A DNA stretch of 64,000 nucleotides from assembly GCA_006503475.1 (NCBI GenBank), contig RSEH01000171.1, forward strand, positions 1 to 64,000, in the 5' to 3' direction. Source of the DNA: Stentor roeselii (Eukaryota; Ciliophora; Heterotrichea; Heterotrichida; Stentoridae). Positions 1-10,086 of the stretch are shown in pieces. The notes beneath the pieces are model-generated. The model saw only the letters and a list, made by a program, of their open reading frames with translations. It was not told the origin of the DNA and did not search any database. The translations under genes and the position numbers were made by a program. Within the stretch, counting starts at the first letter, position 1, and the number at the start of each line of letters is the position of its first letter.

Positions 1-363
1 TAGGATTATACTTGCATCATGATTGAGATACTGCAGCTTATAATTCAATTTTGCAAATTTAGCAAGGTATTTAGATAGATCTAGTGCTTTTTCAGTTGTT
101 TTATTGATATTGAATTGTTGAAGGTATTTACTAACAATGATTGGTAGTTGCTCCTCAATTTTAATTTTACTTAGATAATATTCATTATAGTAATCATAGA
201 TAATTGCAGCTACTTTTGCATCATTAAATAGTAATTTTAGATCTTTTCTTTTAATTATGCACCTTGATAGATTATCATTTATTATATATAACAATTTGTT
301 CCAAAAGCTTATCTTAAAAATACTATTCTTGTATACAACTAATAGATACTTTTCTTGATTCAT
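1..363 (-). CDS. Unknown protein, N-terminal part, cut by the window edge
   Basis: A frame of 121 codons opens at an ATG whose complement lies at 361-363 and runs without a stop to base 1, so the C-terminal part lies outside the window. The visible part is rich in Ile, Leu, Lys, Asn and Tyr, starts with MNQEKYLLVVYKNSIFKISF, and looks helical. The second half, around residues 85-120, has regularly spaced Leu, Tyr and Lys as in an alpha-helical repeat or coiled segment. I do not recognise a family. It lies 35 bases downstream of the end of the WD40-array gene on the same strand, so it could be a separate gene or the start of another member of that family. The long open frame and an ATG just after an AT-rich gap support a real gene; no function is proposed. 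Confidence 0.5.
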   Translation of the reverse strand, partial: MNQEKYLLVVYKNSIFKISFWNKLLYIINDNLSRCIIKRKDLKLLFNDAKVAAIIYDYYNEYYLSKIKIEEQLPIIVSKYLQQFNINKTTEKALDLSKYLAKFAKLNYKLQYLNHDASIIL

Positions 364-398
364 AAAAAAAATGCCTTTAAGTTCAGATTTATTATATC

Positions 399-2100
399 TT
401 AAACTAAATCTTCTTTACCATTCGTGCTACTACCGTTAAAGTTTCTATTATCTTTAGTTTTAATGGTAAATAATCCGTCTTTCGAACATATATTCACATT
501 TTTGTTAGTTGATAATATATTACTTTTTAAACAATTTATAGAGCTTGTGAAATGATTATCAAATCTTTCTGTAAAATATTTTGTTAAATTTAAAACTTCT
601 AATTTCTCTTTTATGTTCCAGATTTTGACTGTTTTGTCTTTTGATCCTGTTATCAGATAATTTCCATCAGGAGAGTAAGAGCAGCAAGATACCCAATCTG
701 AATGTACATTCAGTGTAAACTCTTCTCTTTGCTCTTTTATATTCCAGATTTTAACTGTTTTGTCTTTTGATCCAGTTGCCAGACAATTTCCATCTGGAGA
801 GTAAGAGCAACAAGATACCCAAGCTGAATGTCCATTCAGAGTAAACTCTTCTCTTTGCTCGTTTATATTCCAAATTTTAACTGTTTTGTCTCCTGATCCA
901 GTCGCCAGATAATTTCCATCAGGGGAGTAAGAACAGCAAGATACCGAAGCTGAATGTCCATTCAGTGTGAACCATTCTCTCTGCTCTTTTATATTCCAGA
1001 TTTTAACCTTTTGTCGTATGATCCAGCGGCCAGATAATTTCCATCTGGAGAGTAAGAGCAACAAGATACCCATGCTGAATGTCCATTCAGAGTAAACTCT
1101 TCTCTTTGCTCTTTTATATTCCAGATTTTAACTGTTTTGTCTTCTGATCCAGTTGCCAGATAATTTCCATCAGGAGAGTAACAACAGCAAGATACCCAAT
1201 CTGAATGTCCATTCAGAGTAAACTCTTCTCTTTGCTCTTTTATATTCCAGATTTTAACCGATTTATCTTCTGATCCTGTTCCAAGATAATTTCCATCAGG
1301 AGAGTAAGAACAGCAAGATACCCAATCTGAATGTCCATTCAGAGTAAACTCTTCTCTTTGCTCTCTTATATTCCAGATTTTAACCGATTTTTCTCCTGAT
1401 CCAGTTGCCAGATAATTACCATCAGGAGAATAAAAACAGCAAGATACCCAAGCTGAATGTCCGTTTAGAGTAAAATCTTCTCTTTGCTCTTTCATATTCC
1501 AGATTTTAACTGCTTTGTCTTCTGATCCAGTTGCCAGATAATTTCCATCAGGAGAGTAACAACAGCAAGATACCAAATCTGAATGTCCATTCAGAGTAAA
1601 CTCTTCTCTTTGTTCTTTGATATTCCAGATTTTGACTGTTTTGTCTCCTGATCCAGTTGCCAGATAATTTCCATCAGGAGAGTAACAACAGCAAAGTACC
1701 CAATCTAAATGTCCATTCAAAGTAAACTCTTCTCTTTGTTCTTTTATATTCCATATTCTAACTGTTTTGTCTTCTGATCCAGTTGCCAGATAATTTCCAT
1801 CAGGAGAGTAAGAACAGCAAGATACCGAAGCTGAATGTCGATTCAGAGTAAACTCTTCTCTTTGCTCTCTTATATTCCAGATTTAACCGATTTGTCTTTT
1901 GATCCAGTTGCCAGATAATTTCCATCAGGAGAGTAACAACAGCAAGATACCCAAGCTGAATGTCCGTTAAGAGTAAACCCTTCTTTTTGCTCTTTTAAAT
2001 TCCAGATTTTAACTGTTTTGTCTTTTGATCCAGTCGCCAGATAATTTCCATCAGGAGAGTAGGAACAGCATGATACCAAATCTGAATGTCCTCCTTTTTT
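399..2100 (-). repeat. Tandem 126-bp WD40-encoding repeat, about 12 copies
   Basis: The same 126-base unit recurs about 12 times, seen most easily by the plus-strand word AATTTCCATCAGGAGAGTA near positions 660, 786, 912, 1037, 1163, 1289, 1415, 1541, 1667, 1793, 1918 and 2044. Copies differ by only a few bases each. Two neighbouring pairs are 125 apart, marking single-base losses. Confidence 0.9.
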
Positions 2101-2265
2101 AAAGACATTCATCGGCCACGAATATGTTTTTTGTTTATATTTTGAATACCTTTTATAGTACTTATATAACTTCTTTTCAAGCTCAACTCCTTTACTATCA
2201 TAATTATCTCCAGAAATTTCGAGTATTTCTTCTCTCGCTAATCTGCTTAAACCAGATTCCACCAT
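399..2265 (-). pseudogene. WD40-repeat protein gene, 12 near-identical repeats, two frameshifts
   Basis: The frame starts at 2265 with about 60 non-repeat residues (MVESGLSRLAREEILEISG...), then carries 12 WD40 repeats of 42 residues (126 bp each) with the core SPDGNYLATGS-KDKTVKIWN, and ends with about 65 unique residues before a TAA at 399. Repeat starts are 126 bp apart except at two places where the spacing is 125: near 1880, where one T of a four-T run is missing, and near 1010, where one base is missing. Each shifts the frame, so the reading passes through all three minus frames. WD40 arrays form beta-propellers that scaffold protein complexes; 12 repeats could make two propellers. The near-identity of the repeats suggests recent expansion or gene conversion. 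The gaps may be real decay or assembly errors in a hard-to-assemble repeat. A 15-base GT-AG segment at 404-418 could be an intron; the stop is the same either way. Confidence 0.75.
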
Positions 2266-5003
2266 TTATAAACTTAGATTTTCAAGCCGAAATATACCCT
2301 GAATAGTTTATACTAAAATCTAATCAAAAGTTGTAATTATCTATCTTCTGTTGTAATAGTGATTAAATACACTGCTAAATTTAAAAAATAATACTTCAAG
2401 AATTATCCAAGGGTAGTCAAACAATTCAACATATATGGGAAGGATGCAAAACACTTAAATATCATTTCCCTTTTTAGTGCCTGACTTATTTATTCGATTA
2501 TTAGAAATAATTATTTTAAATTCTTACTAAACTAATTTCTAAGGACAACTGAAGATCCTATAAAGAAAAATTTAATTGTAGAGAAACTCATATTAATTAA
2601 ACTTAAGTCTATAAAACATTTTGAACTTTTTGCATTCAAGAAAATTCTAAAGTTTATATACAATAAAAATAATCTTCTATAATAGTTCAAAGGCCGGATT
2701 GGTAATACTCCTGATGATTCAGGTTAATTCATGTGAACTGAAATCAGAAAATGATAAATGAGAAGAAGAACTAAATTAATGATAAGTTTGAGAGTTTGCC
2801 AAACAAATATTAGTGAGAGAGACTTTATCTTAGCTAAGAGATATTATGTGTTAAATATTATCATCTAAAATATTATTATCTTTATAGTGATCAATCGAAT
2901 ATTTAAAAGAGTTAAAATAGTTGTCAACTATTATCGTAAGGACATTATTATCGCATTTACCTTTTAAAATAAAGGATTACTGTAGAGAACTCTTGGGAAA
3001 TATAATCAAGCATAAAAATATAGTTTAAGATGTCTTGAAATTCAAGAGCTGAACTATTTCTTTTGAATCATAATAATACATTTTTCTTCAAATAAAGACT
3101 ATTATATCCAAAAGTAAAATTTTTGGAATATAGGCGGATCTATCAGTTCAATAATCATAACTATAAAGTTGTAAACTATCATTTACATTCATGCTGGATT
3201 CAAGATTTCATTTCTATTATTTTAAAATGAACTTTGAGATTAAAATACTTTAGATTTACTTCCTTCAGTTTATTTATCAGAAGTTTGATGATAGTATCAA
3301 TATATTCAAAGAATTTCATTTAAGCTATACTAAAAAAGGAAACCCGACAGATGAGATCATAAGCGGAATGAGTTATCTTACTTCGAATAATTTGATTAAA
3401 TGGTTAATTGAATTTTTACTAAGATGCAAAAAAATCAAATAAGCTGATATGAGCAGACTAACTAGATCATGAAGACTCTGAAATATTTATTTGCTTCTGT
3501 ATATTTATAAAGAATTGATGCAGACTTGGACCTGCTCTGAATGAATGGTATTTAATAATAAAGGCGATTTGGAGTCTTTGAAGGATTTTCAGATTTCATT
3601 ATAGTATTTAAAGTACAATTAATCATCAGAATGAGGTCATTATTTGAGAAGACACTTTATATAATCTATTATTTATATTAATTGACTATTGTTCGATTGC
3701 ATTCTTTGTAAGGATTTCAAACAGGCACTACCAGTAAAGGGAAAAATCTTGTTGATATTTATAATAAAACTTAATTATAGGTATTTTTGCAATAGTTTAA
3801 ATCATTTCAGTAAAATATATGTAAGAATTTCGAAATTTACAAAATAAGACTGCGATTATTTTGAGATCACAAAAGAAGAACCATCAGCATCATCTTCATA
3901 TATTAATAATCAGTTTTAATTCTTAAAGACTATAAGCATAAAATTTGGTACTTAAATATGTAATACGAATTAACCTTTAATAAAATGATCGTTCTCATCT
4001 AATAGAATGATTCTTATGTCTAACGGATCGATATAATTAATCAACATATTTTCCAATGACTTTAAATTGATTAGTATATCATATCCATGACCGAATATCG
4101 ATCCCTGAGCATTGAAACTTCTACTCGATTGAATGCAAATAACTGTATTTATCAAACTACAGCCTAATCTTCATCCTTAATAATCAAAACTTAAAACTCG
4201 ACCTTTTTACTATTTACAAAAAACAATTAAAATCATTAAAAATTTAACTCAATGAATAAAGTAAGTTCGAAGTATTGTCCTTGTCTATAAATACCCATAA
4301 ATCCCTTTTCCAATTGTTTTGGATGAGTTTCAACAAATAATTGAATATTCTCATGGCTAAGAATTAGAAAATTTAATTTTATTTCTGGAACTTTTACTTT
4401 CTAAAGGACTGAACCTTGATTAATTAAGCCCTTTAGAATTTGTATTTTATAAATAAGATGATCTAGTAAGTGAGATTAGTTGGCACATTTGTTTGGGAAA
4501 AATAGGTAAATATTATACTTGAGCCATGGTTCATTTAATTATTCACTGGTTCGAACATATATCCTCTAAGTTTTTAGAAGGAAACATAAGAATATTTACA
4601 ATTAAGGATTAATAAAGTTACTACATAATTATTAGGATCTATTATATCTTAAAGAATGAGACTTCAATGAATCTCTAGAAATTCACTTTTCCTTCAGTTC
4701 ATCAAAATGGGAATTTTTTATTATTAATTTGGCCTAAAATGCTATATAAATCGGAAAGGTAATAGTAAAATTAATTTATGAGGTACTTAATCCAAAATAC
4801 TTACTTAAAATAATTATTAAAACTTTCAAAACTTTGAATATCAATTTTTCAAAGATTAAAAATAAGACGAGTTTTTGTAAAGTTTTAGATTATTTGATAA
4901 AATTTGTATGGCTGATTAGATCTGATGATTTAGTAATTAGTCCTTAGATAAAAAAATACAGAAATTCATATTGAATCTAATAAATCCTGTTGATAATAAA
5001 AAT
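2266..5003. other. Gene-poor stretch, 2.7 kb
   Basis: No gene can be supported here. The stretch is very AT-rich with stops in all frames. A few stop-free runs look slightly protein-like: plus strand 3254-3439 (62 codons, no ATG context) and about 3695-3850 in the same frame with many stops between them, and minus strand about 3970-4166 (about 66 codons ending at a TAA, no good ATG). They could be remains of decayed genes or chance. No tRNA, rRNA or clear repeat was seen. Confidence 0.6.
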
Positions 5004-5864
5004 ATGGAAAATTTTAAATTTGATTCCTGCAAAACGAATGAAAAATATACTTGCACTCTTTGTTATGAAGCTTCTTGTGAACTAGGCTCAGTCCCAAACT
5101 GCAATCATTTTATTTGCAAGAAATGTTTCAAAAATAATCTCAACGCAAAAGCTCTTGAATCAAAAACCCTATTTATCGGGTGTCCAGGCCATGGCTGCAC
5201 ATCCGTATTTCCTTCCAAAATGATTTCAAGTATTTTCCCTGAATTTTCAAAAACAGAAAAAAAAAGCATACCAAGCCAAAAAAATCCGAGCTCTGAAAAT
5301 TTCAAAATAACAAACTGCCCGAAATGTAAAATTTTGATTGAAAAACTTGATATAAACCGAAAAATATACTGTGTCAAATGCAATTTGGAGTTTTGCTCGA
5401 TTTGTGGAGAATCACAAAATCATAATTATTGGAGTTGCCTGAAACAGTCTAAGAATGACATGTATTACGTAGTCTTAGCTCTTTATGTGATGTTTTTTCC
5501 TGTCAGTTCTTTATTTTCTTTAACTTTTTGGTTTTACTTTGAAGGAGACAGTAAGAATTTATACAAAAATCGTAGGCAGGAAAAAAATAAATGTGTACAT
5601 ATTTTGATATTTGTTTCATTGACGATTGGATCAATTTTAATTTATCTGTTTTTGATTAGTATTGTTCCTTATTTCTTTCTGAGATTTGTTTTTGTGAATA
5701 TTATGGATCGAATCTTAAAATATAACAAAAATCTTGAGATCCTTTGTTTGATTCTATTTTTTATTTTATTTTTTCCTCTTCTTGCGATAGGAGCAGTGAT
5801 ATTTGTTTTGTTTTACATTTTTTCGCCACTTATTGGGATTGCTCTATTGATATTCAAGGTTTAA
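5004..5864 (+). CDS. RING/IBR-type zinc-finger membrane protein, probable E3 ubiquitin ligase
   Basis: The product has 286 residues from the ATG at 5004; a longer frame upstream has only a TTG. Residues about 15-60 carry a RING-like set (CTLCYEASCELG, then CNHFICKKCF, then CPGHGC). Residues about 95-140 carry a second Cys/His set (CPKCK, CVKCNLEFCSICGE, then His and Cys), resembling the IBR or RING2 part of RBR ligases. The C-terminal half has three or four hydrophobic segments (about 145-175, 195-230, 240-285), so it is an integral membrane protein with the zinc domains facing the cytosol or the lumen side of an organelle. Known RBR proteins with C-terminal membrane spans (RNF19 or RNF144 type) transfer ubiquitin. 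The domain set here is shortened compared with full RBR proteins, so the ligase activity is an inference. Confidence 0.65.
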   Translation: MENFKFDSCKTNEKYTCTLCYEASCELGSVPNCNHFICKKCFKNNLNAKALESKTLFIGCPGHGCTSVFPSKMISSIFPEFSKTEKKSIPSQKNPSSENFKITNCPKCKILIEKLDINRKIYCVKCNLEFCSICGESQNHNYWSCLKQSKNDMYYVVLALYVMFFPVSSLFSLTFWFYFEGDSKNLYKNRRQEKNKCVHILIFVSLTIGSILIYLFLISIVPYFFLRFVFVNIMDRILKYNKNLEILCLILFFILFFPLLAIGAVIFVLFYIFSPLIGIALLIFKV

Positions 5865-6092
5865 TATAAAATGAAGGTTGTTGATATAAAAATCCTTTTA
5901 TTAATTGTAATACATTTCAAATATCTTAACAACTTAATAGTTAGGATAATCATTAAAGTATTATACACTTAACCAGACGTTTTCCCAGAAATTGTATTTA
6001 AATTTGTCATTCGTTCCAAATTTATATAGGCCTTCTTTCAACTAAGGTATAAACATCCAAAATCCTAAATCCCAAATCTCAAAAACACTAAA

Positions 6093-7064
6093 ATGTCAGT
6101 CAAACTTTTCGAAGACCTGCTTCGAATAGTGATAAAAACGTTTTACGACGACCACACAGTAGTAGCAGTTGAGCACATCCTTCACTACAGCAGAAGAGAC
6201 GAGCATCTAAGCAACGAAGAGCACAAAATGTCAGAAGATCTGAACCTTCCATGCCCGACAATAAGAACAAAACTATACGAGTTAAAAAAGCACGGTATTC
6301 TCGTGTCAAAAGAAGGCAAAAAAGACACTCGTGGGGAAGAAAAGACAGGAAACATGTTCACGCGAGGCCCTGACCAGAAGAAAATGGTCTATTGGTCCTT
6401 CGACCCGGACCTGAAAAACGTGATTTTTTCACGAATCCTTCAGCTTATCTCCTCTCTCGACGAACTCGTCGACGAAGCCAACAGAACCGACTACATCTGC
6501 AACAGTTGCAAAAAGGTCTTCACTGTTGAAGAACAGCTCCTGTCCCGAGGGGTCTGCGACCGCTGTTACAACGTGCAACTCGTGAAAAAGGAGACAAACG
6601 TTGAAAAAGCAAAAGACAGGAAAAACAAGGGAATCCAGGCAATCAAACATATCGAGTCAAGAATGAAGGAATGTCTAGATGTCACTCTTCCACCTTTTTT
6701 CTTCGGAGCCATTGCTGATAACTCGAGAATTCATGAAAAAAACTCAGGGGCTCGTGTCGTGGTACCCACTGCTGGTGCTGGCTTCTATACTGTTGATGTC
6801 GTTCCGGTACCTGAAGAAAACACTGACAAGACTGGCGATGACAACCCACTCAGAGACCCAGAAGTCGTCAAGTTCTTTCAAAGACTGGAAAGGAAATCGA
6901 AAAAAAAAGATGAACCTGCACCTTTGCAGGGTTTTTCAGTTCAGGGGAAAATCGTTCCTGCCAATGAAATCACTGAAAATATGCAGATGCTTATGACGAG
7001 AGATGAGTTTCTAGCATTTTATAACTGGAAAGTCCCTAGGTATGATTATTTTAATTATAGTTAA
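6093..7064 (+). CDS. Transcription initiation factor IIE alpha-like subunit
   Basis: The protein has 323 residues. Residues 1-115 look like the winged-helix domain of TFIIE-alpha (helices, then LYELKKHGILVSKEGKK). A zinc ribbon follows at about 133-158 (CNSCKKVF...VCDRCYN, a CX2C pair on each side), then a helical segment with the family-like pattern of an acidic linker ending in DVTLPPF. The C-terminal third is charged and low in complexity. In eukaryotes TFIIE joins the RNA polymerase II preinitiation complex and recruits TFIIH; it acts in the nucleus. The order winged helix, zinc ribbon, helix matches the family and the length is somewhat short, as in other protists. The codon use has more C and G at third positions than the flanking unknown genes, as expected of a conserved, well-expressed gene. 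Only two bases separate its stop from the next ATG. Confidence 0.7.
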   Translation: MSVKLFEDLLRIVIKTFYDDHTVVAVEHILHYSRRDEHLSNEEHKMSEDLNLPCPTIRTKLYELKKHGILVSKEGKKDTRGEEKTGNMFTRGPDQKKMVYWSFDPDLKNVIFSRILQLISSLDELVDEANRTDYICNSCKKVFTVEEQLLSRGVCDRCYNVQLVKKETNVEKAKDRKNKGIQAIKHIESRMKECLDVTLPPFFFGAIADNSRIHEKNSGARVVVPTAGAGFYTVDVVPVPEENTDKTGDDNPLRDPEVVKFFQRLERKSKKKDEPAPLQGFSVQGKIVPANEITENMQMLMTRDEFLAFYNWKVPRYDYFNYS

Positions 7065-7066
7065 TT

Positions 7067-7411
7067 ATGGGGCACCTTGACAAGAACTTTCAAAGAGCTT
7101 TGAAAAAGATTGAGGAAAACTTGAAAGAAAGAGATGAATTTATCATGAAATTTGAAGAAATTTTTAACAATGTCAACAATTACTGGAGAAAATGCTCGAA
7201 GAATTCTGGAGTGCAGGAAAATTTGAAAGATGCTTCAGTTGGTACTGAAGAAGAAAAAATCAGTTTGTGCGTTTTTAAAGGAGTTGTGATTAAAGATAAG
7301 AAATTCTTGAAAAAACCTATTTTGAGGATAAATTTCTTTCAAAAATCAGAGACTTGCAGAAATATCCAGATCAGATCTAACTCCAAAACAATTAATTTTC
7401 CAGGTAACTAA
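7067..7411 (+). CDS. Small unknown charged protein
   Basis: A frame of 114 codons begins with ATG two bases after the TFIIE-alpha-like stop and ends in TAA at 7409-7411. Residues 1-60 form a likely coiled coil (KKIEENLKERDEFIMKFEEI), the rest is basic. I do not recognise it. Its stop overlaps by three bases the stop of the convergent nucleotidase gene on the other strand. It might be read from its own promoter inside the upstream gene, or be an extra reading frame of the same transcript; both the tight spacing and the small size make the gene call moderate. Confidence 0.45.
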   Translation: MGHLDKNFQRALKKIEENLKERDEFIMKFEEIFNNVNNYWRKCSKNSGVQENLKDASVGTEEEKISLCVFKGVVIKDKKFLKKPILRINFFQKSETCRNIQIRSNSKTINFPGN

Positions 7412-8337
7412 AATTTTAACTTATCCAAATATTCCAGCAAATTTTCAACTTTTTCTAGTCCTAAAATCGTTTTTAAGATTTTTTCAAGCACCAACAAGTT
7501 GCCATCGTAAAGTAATACCAAATCAAAAAAACTTTGAAATGTTTTCAGTTTCTTGTCATCGAATTTGTTGAGAAATCCGATTTTTATGGTTTCTTCAAAA
7601 TGCATATTTTCGACCACCCAGGAGTCCTAAATAAAATATACACTAGCCATATCTCCTAAAATGATAAAATTTTCTTTTCTGGTCTTTCCTACCAAAACAT
7701 TGTTTTTTTCTATTGAAACTATGATAGGTTCTGTTCTTCGCACCAATTTGCCTTGAGAATCTGGAAGTAAAAAGTTTGAAAAAATTTCAACTGAATCTCG
7801 AAATGATAGAATCTCAAAGAATTTACTGACTATGTTACCGAATCCGGCTGAAACTACTGTAAAATGTATTGAATTTGACTTACAAAGATCAAGGATTGCT
7901 TCTATACCGTGTCTCAGATAAACTTGAGAATTTAAGACTAAGTTCTCTATGTCTTGATCTTTTAGTTGGTCTGATATCAACATGCTTGACGATTTATACC
8001 ACCACTCTTTCATATATTTGGCTTTGAAAGATTTACTGATTAAAATTGAATGCTCTATTGGAGAATAGTATTGTATCAATTTCTCAACTTCTGCTTTTCT
8101 TTGATCAGTTTGGTTAACAACTTGAGCAATTGTGACAGAGGTCTTAGAAGGTACTCCATAAGTATTAAACCTTGTCAAAGTATAATCAAAATCACTTACA
8201 ATCTGCAAATTTCTTATCCCATCATTTTTAATCCTTCCAATTTTCCTACAAAGTGCTTCAACATCAGTAACCACGACTCTTTCCATCGGATTGAAAGGTG
8301 CAACGATTTTCAAATGTCTTAAAAGAGCATTCGACAT
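7408..8337 (-). CDS. Cytosolic 5'-nucleotidase III-like (pyrimidine 5'-nucleotidase), one 15-nt intron
   Basis: Exon 1 is 8337-7642 and exon 2 is 7626-7408, split by a 15-nt intron at 7627-7641; the spliced product has 304 residues. The HAD-fold nucleophile motif is seen as SDFDYTLTRF near residue 49, followed by a Tyr-Tyr-Pro-Ile-Glu helix and EWWYKSSSML, both typical of the UMPH-1/NT5C3 family. Exon 2 gives the family's C-terminal part: an ILGDMA motif before the intron, then IKIGFLNKFDD and FDLVLLYDGNLLVLEKIL. The family removes phosphate from pyrimidine (and some 7-methylguanosine) monophosphates in the cytosol. Without splicing the protein would lose the last quarter of the fold, so the intron is strongly supported. 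It starts only 18 bases from the ATG of the divergent gene at 8356. Confidence 0.85.
7627..7641 (-). other. 15-nt spliceosomal intron in the nucleotidase gene
   Basis: On the minus strand the intron reads GTATATTTTATTTAG. It falls between codons (phase 0), contains an in-frame stop, and its removal joins the ILGDMA segment to the missing C-terminal domain of the NT5C3 family. Confidence 0.85.
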
Positions 8338-8355
8338 ATTTTAAATATAAATTTC

Positions 8356-9048
8356 ATGGAAAAATTGAAGGAAAGGAAAAAATTTCCGTCCTTTTGGATC
8401 TCGCCAGAAGTTCACTGCTTCGACCCGAACCCGATTCCGCCAACTGAGAAGCCAAAGCACTGCAGAAGTAATTCAGGAAAACTGAGCCCGTATCAAGACC
8501 ATTCTTCCCTGTCTAAATTAAAATCAGCTCTAAAGTTCGTCACTCGGAAACAAAGTCCCAACAATTCGACGAAAATAAAGAAAAACCTCAAAAAAACTAT
8601 TTCTTTGAAGATTTCAAAGCCAGGTGTCTTGCTTCCTCCGAAAATCAAAACAAAAAAGCAAAAAAACACGAAAAAGCCAGCCAAGAAAAAGACAAACACG
8701 GGAAAACTGGTCGTTTTGGATAAACAAAACTGCAAAAAAGCTCCAAAAATTTATGAGAATCAGATTTTTTGCGATATTTACGATCGCCACGGAAATCATG
8801 ATCGTGTCATGGAAACCTTTGAAGTCTCTCAAAGTGTTGGCAAGGTCGAAGACGAATTCGTGACTATTGAGGCTAAGTTCGTCATTGCTAGTAATCTGGA
8901 AACTGAACAAGGAGAGTTCGAGAAGGTTGAGTTCAGACAGCCTGACAATAGTTTGTTGATTGAGACTGAAAAAGATATCAGGAAGAACCACTTCGAACTC
9001 TTTGCGAAGCTGAATGTTTTGGCGAAGGAACAAGAGGAGTTTGAATAG
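8356..9048 (+). CDS. Unknown basic protein
   Basis: A 230-codon frame starts with ATG at 8356 and ends in TAG. The first half is strongly basic and low in complexity (Lys-rich runs such as KKQKNTKKPAKKKTN near residue 105, Ser and Pro), suggesting disorder or nucleic-acid or microtubule binding. The second half (about 130-230) is acidic with alternating hydrophobic residues and a helical end (LFAKLNVLAKEQEEFE). No family is recognised. It is divergent from the nucleotidase gene, with 18 bases between the two ATGs, so the two probably share a promoter or have start sites overlapping the partner's coding region. The lysine-rich codons make spurious frames in the other strand. Confidence 0.7.
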   Translation: MEKLKERKKFPSFWISPEVHCFDPNPIPPTEKPKHCRSNSGKLSPYQDHSSLSKLKSALKFVTRKQSPNNSTKIKKNLKKTISLKISKPGVLLPPKIKTKKQKNTKKPAKKKTNTGKLVVLDKQNCKKAPKIYENQIFCDIYDRHGNHDRVMETFEVSQSVGKVEDEFVTIEAKFVIASNLETEQGEFEKVEFRQPDNSLLIETEKDIRKNHFELFAKLNVLAKEQEEFE

Positions 9049-9211
9049 ACTTAGTGTGTTAATATTGGTAGATAAATAAGGTTTAATAAGTTTTTTCATG
9101 ACGTGAAAGGTAGCAATTAATAAATCTTAAAGTTAATAAACAATGGCTCTAAACCAAAGAAATCTTAATCCTTCATTAAAATATAATCATAGTAATAACA
9201 ATTTCTAAGGA

Positions 9212-10054
9212 ATGGACACTCCGACAGAAATTGAAACAATTCACCACACAATCGAGAATATTTTGATTAGCACTCTTTCAAGTATGATTGCAGCTGGTAT
9301 CGTCATCTCGTTTTTCTACCCTCTTGAATGCATCGAGGCCAAAATGCAACTCGGACAAATTGAAAAGTCTTCTTTGTGGGTTGTTTTAAAGTCTACCCGG
9401 TTGTCGTCTCATTATCTTGGCTGTAGAGCGAGTGTGATTGGACATATTTTGGCTTGGGGGGTAATCATCTTTGTAAGTGACCTTGCGAAGCTTTTTCTAG
9501 AAGATATTCTTGAAACAGAGTTAATGTTTGTCGTATCTTGTAAAATTTAAACAGATTCTTTAGGAGCTTTCTTTTATACAAGTGTTTATACCCCGTTTTC
9601 TACCATCAAAATTCGCCTTATCACTGAACCGCAACATGAAAACTCTATCAAAGTATACCTGAGAAGTTTGAGAGAAGCCAGAAAGATTAGTGAACTTTAT
9701 TCTGGTTTTGCTATGAGCCTTTTTTATATTTTTGAAGGAGTTATTCAGTTAGGAATTTATGAAAAGCTTAAGAAGCAACAAGAGACTTACTTTCATTTTT
9801 TTCTGATCGGAGTATTGGCGAAGTTCATAGCTATTAGTGCCACTTACCCTTATCGAGTAATCGTTTCAATCCTTCAAAGTCGGCCGATAACCCTGAAACA
9901 AACTCTAAGGATGATTTTAAAGTCATCAGGTCTATTCGGATTCTACAAAGGCTACCTCGCTTGTTTAGCCCGGCAGCTTCCTCCTTCAGGTTTTTTGTTT
10001 ATGATCCTCGAGTTTTTACGTTATTTAATCAAGCTAATGGTTCACAGTAGTTAA
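9212..10054 (+). CDS. Mitochondrial carrier family (SLC25-like) protein, one 15-nt intron
   Basis: Exon 1 is 9212-9539 and exon 2 is 9555-10054; the spliced product has 275 residues, close to the usual 280-320. The three-fold carrier repeat is visible through degenerate signature motifs: FYPLECIEAKMQLG near residue 35, YTPFSTIKIRL near 120, and TYPYRVIVSILQ near 213, each at the end of an odd-numbered membrane helix. A GFYKGYLACLARQLP segment in the third repeat matches the loop before the last helix. Carriers of this family exchange metabolites across the inner mitochondrial membrane. The signature acidic and basic residues are partly replaced in all three repeats, so transport specificity cannot be inferred. 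The frame would stop 13 bases into the intron if unspliced. Confidence 0.8.
9540..9554 (+). other. 15-nt spliceosomal intron in the carrier gene
   Basis: The intron reads GTAAAATTTAAACAG and contains a TAA in frame. It interrupts a codon after its first base. Splicing joins two halves that together make a full three-repeat carrier. Confidence 0.85.
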
Positions 10055-10086
10055 CTAATGCCTCAGAATTTCAAAAAATTAACTTA

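Noticed and set aside
404-418. 15-base GT-AG segment near the end of the WD40-array gene
   Set aside because: Splicing would change only the last few residues and reach the same stop, so the sequence cannot show whether it is used.
3970-4155. Minus-strand frame of about 61 codons with protein-like composition
   Set aside because: No ATG start and a stop just upstream; kept only as a possible gene remnant in the findings.
4548-4556. GGTTCGAAC, like a tRNA B box
   Set aside because: No matching acceptor stem, anticodon arm or A box is found around it.
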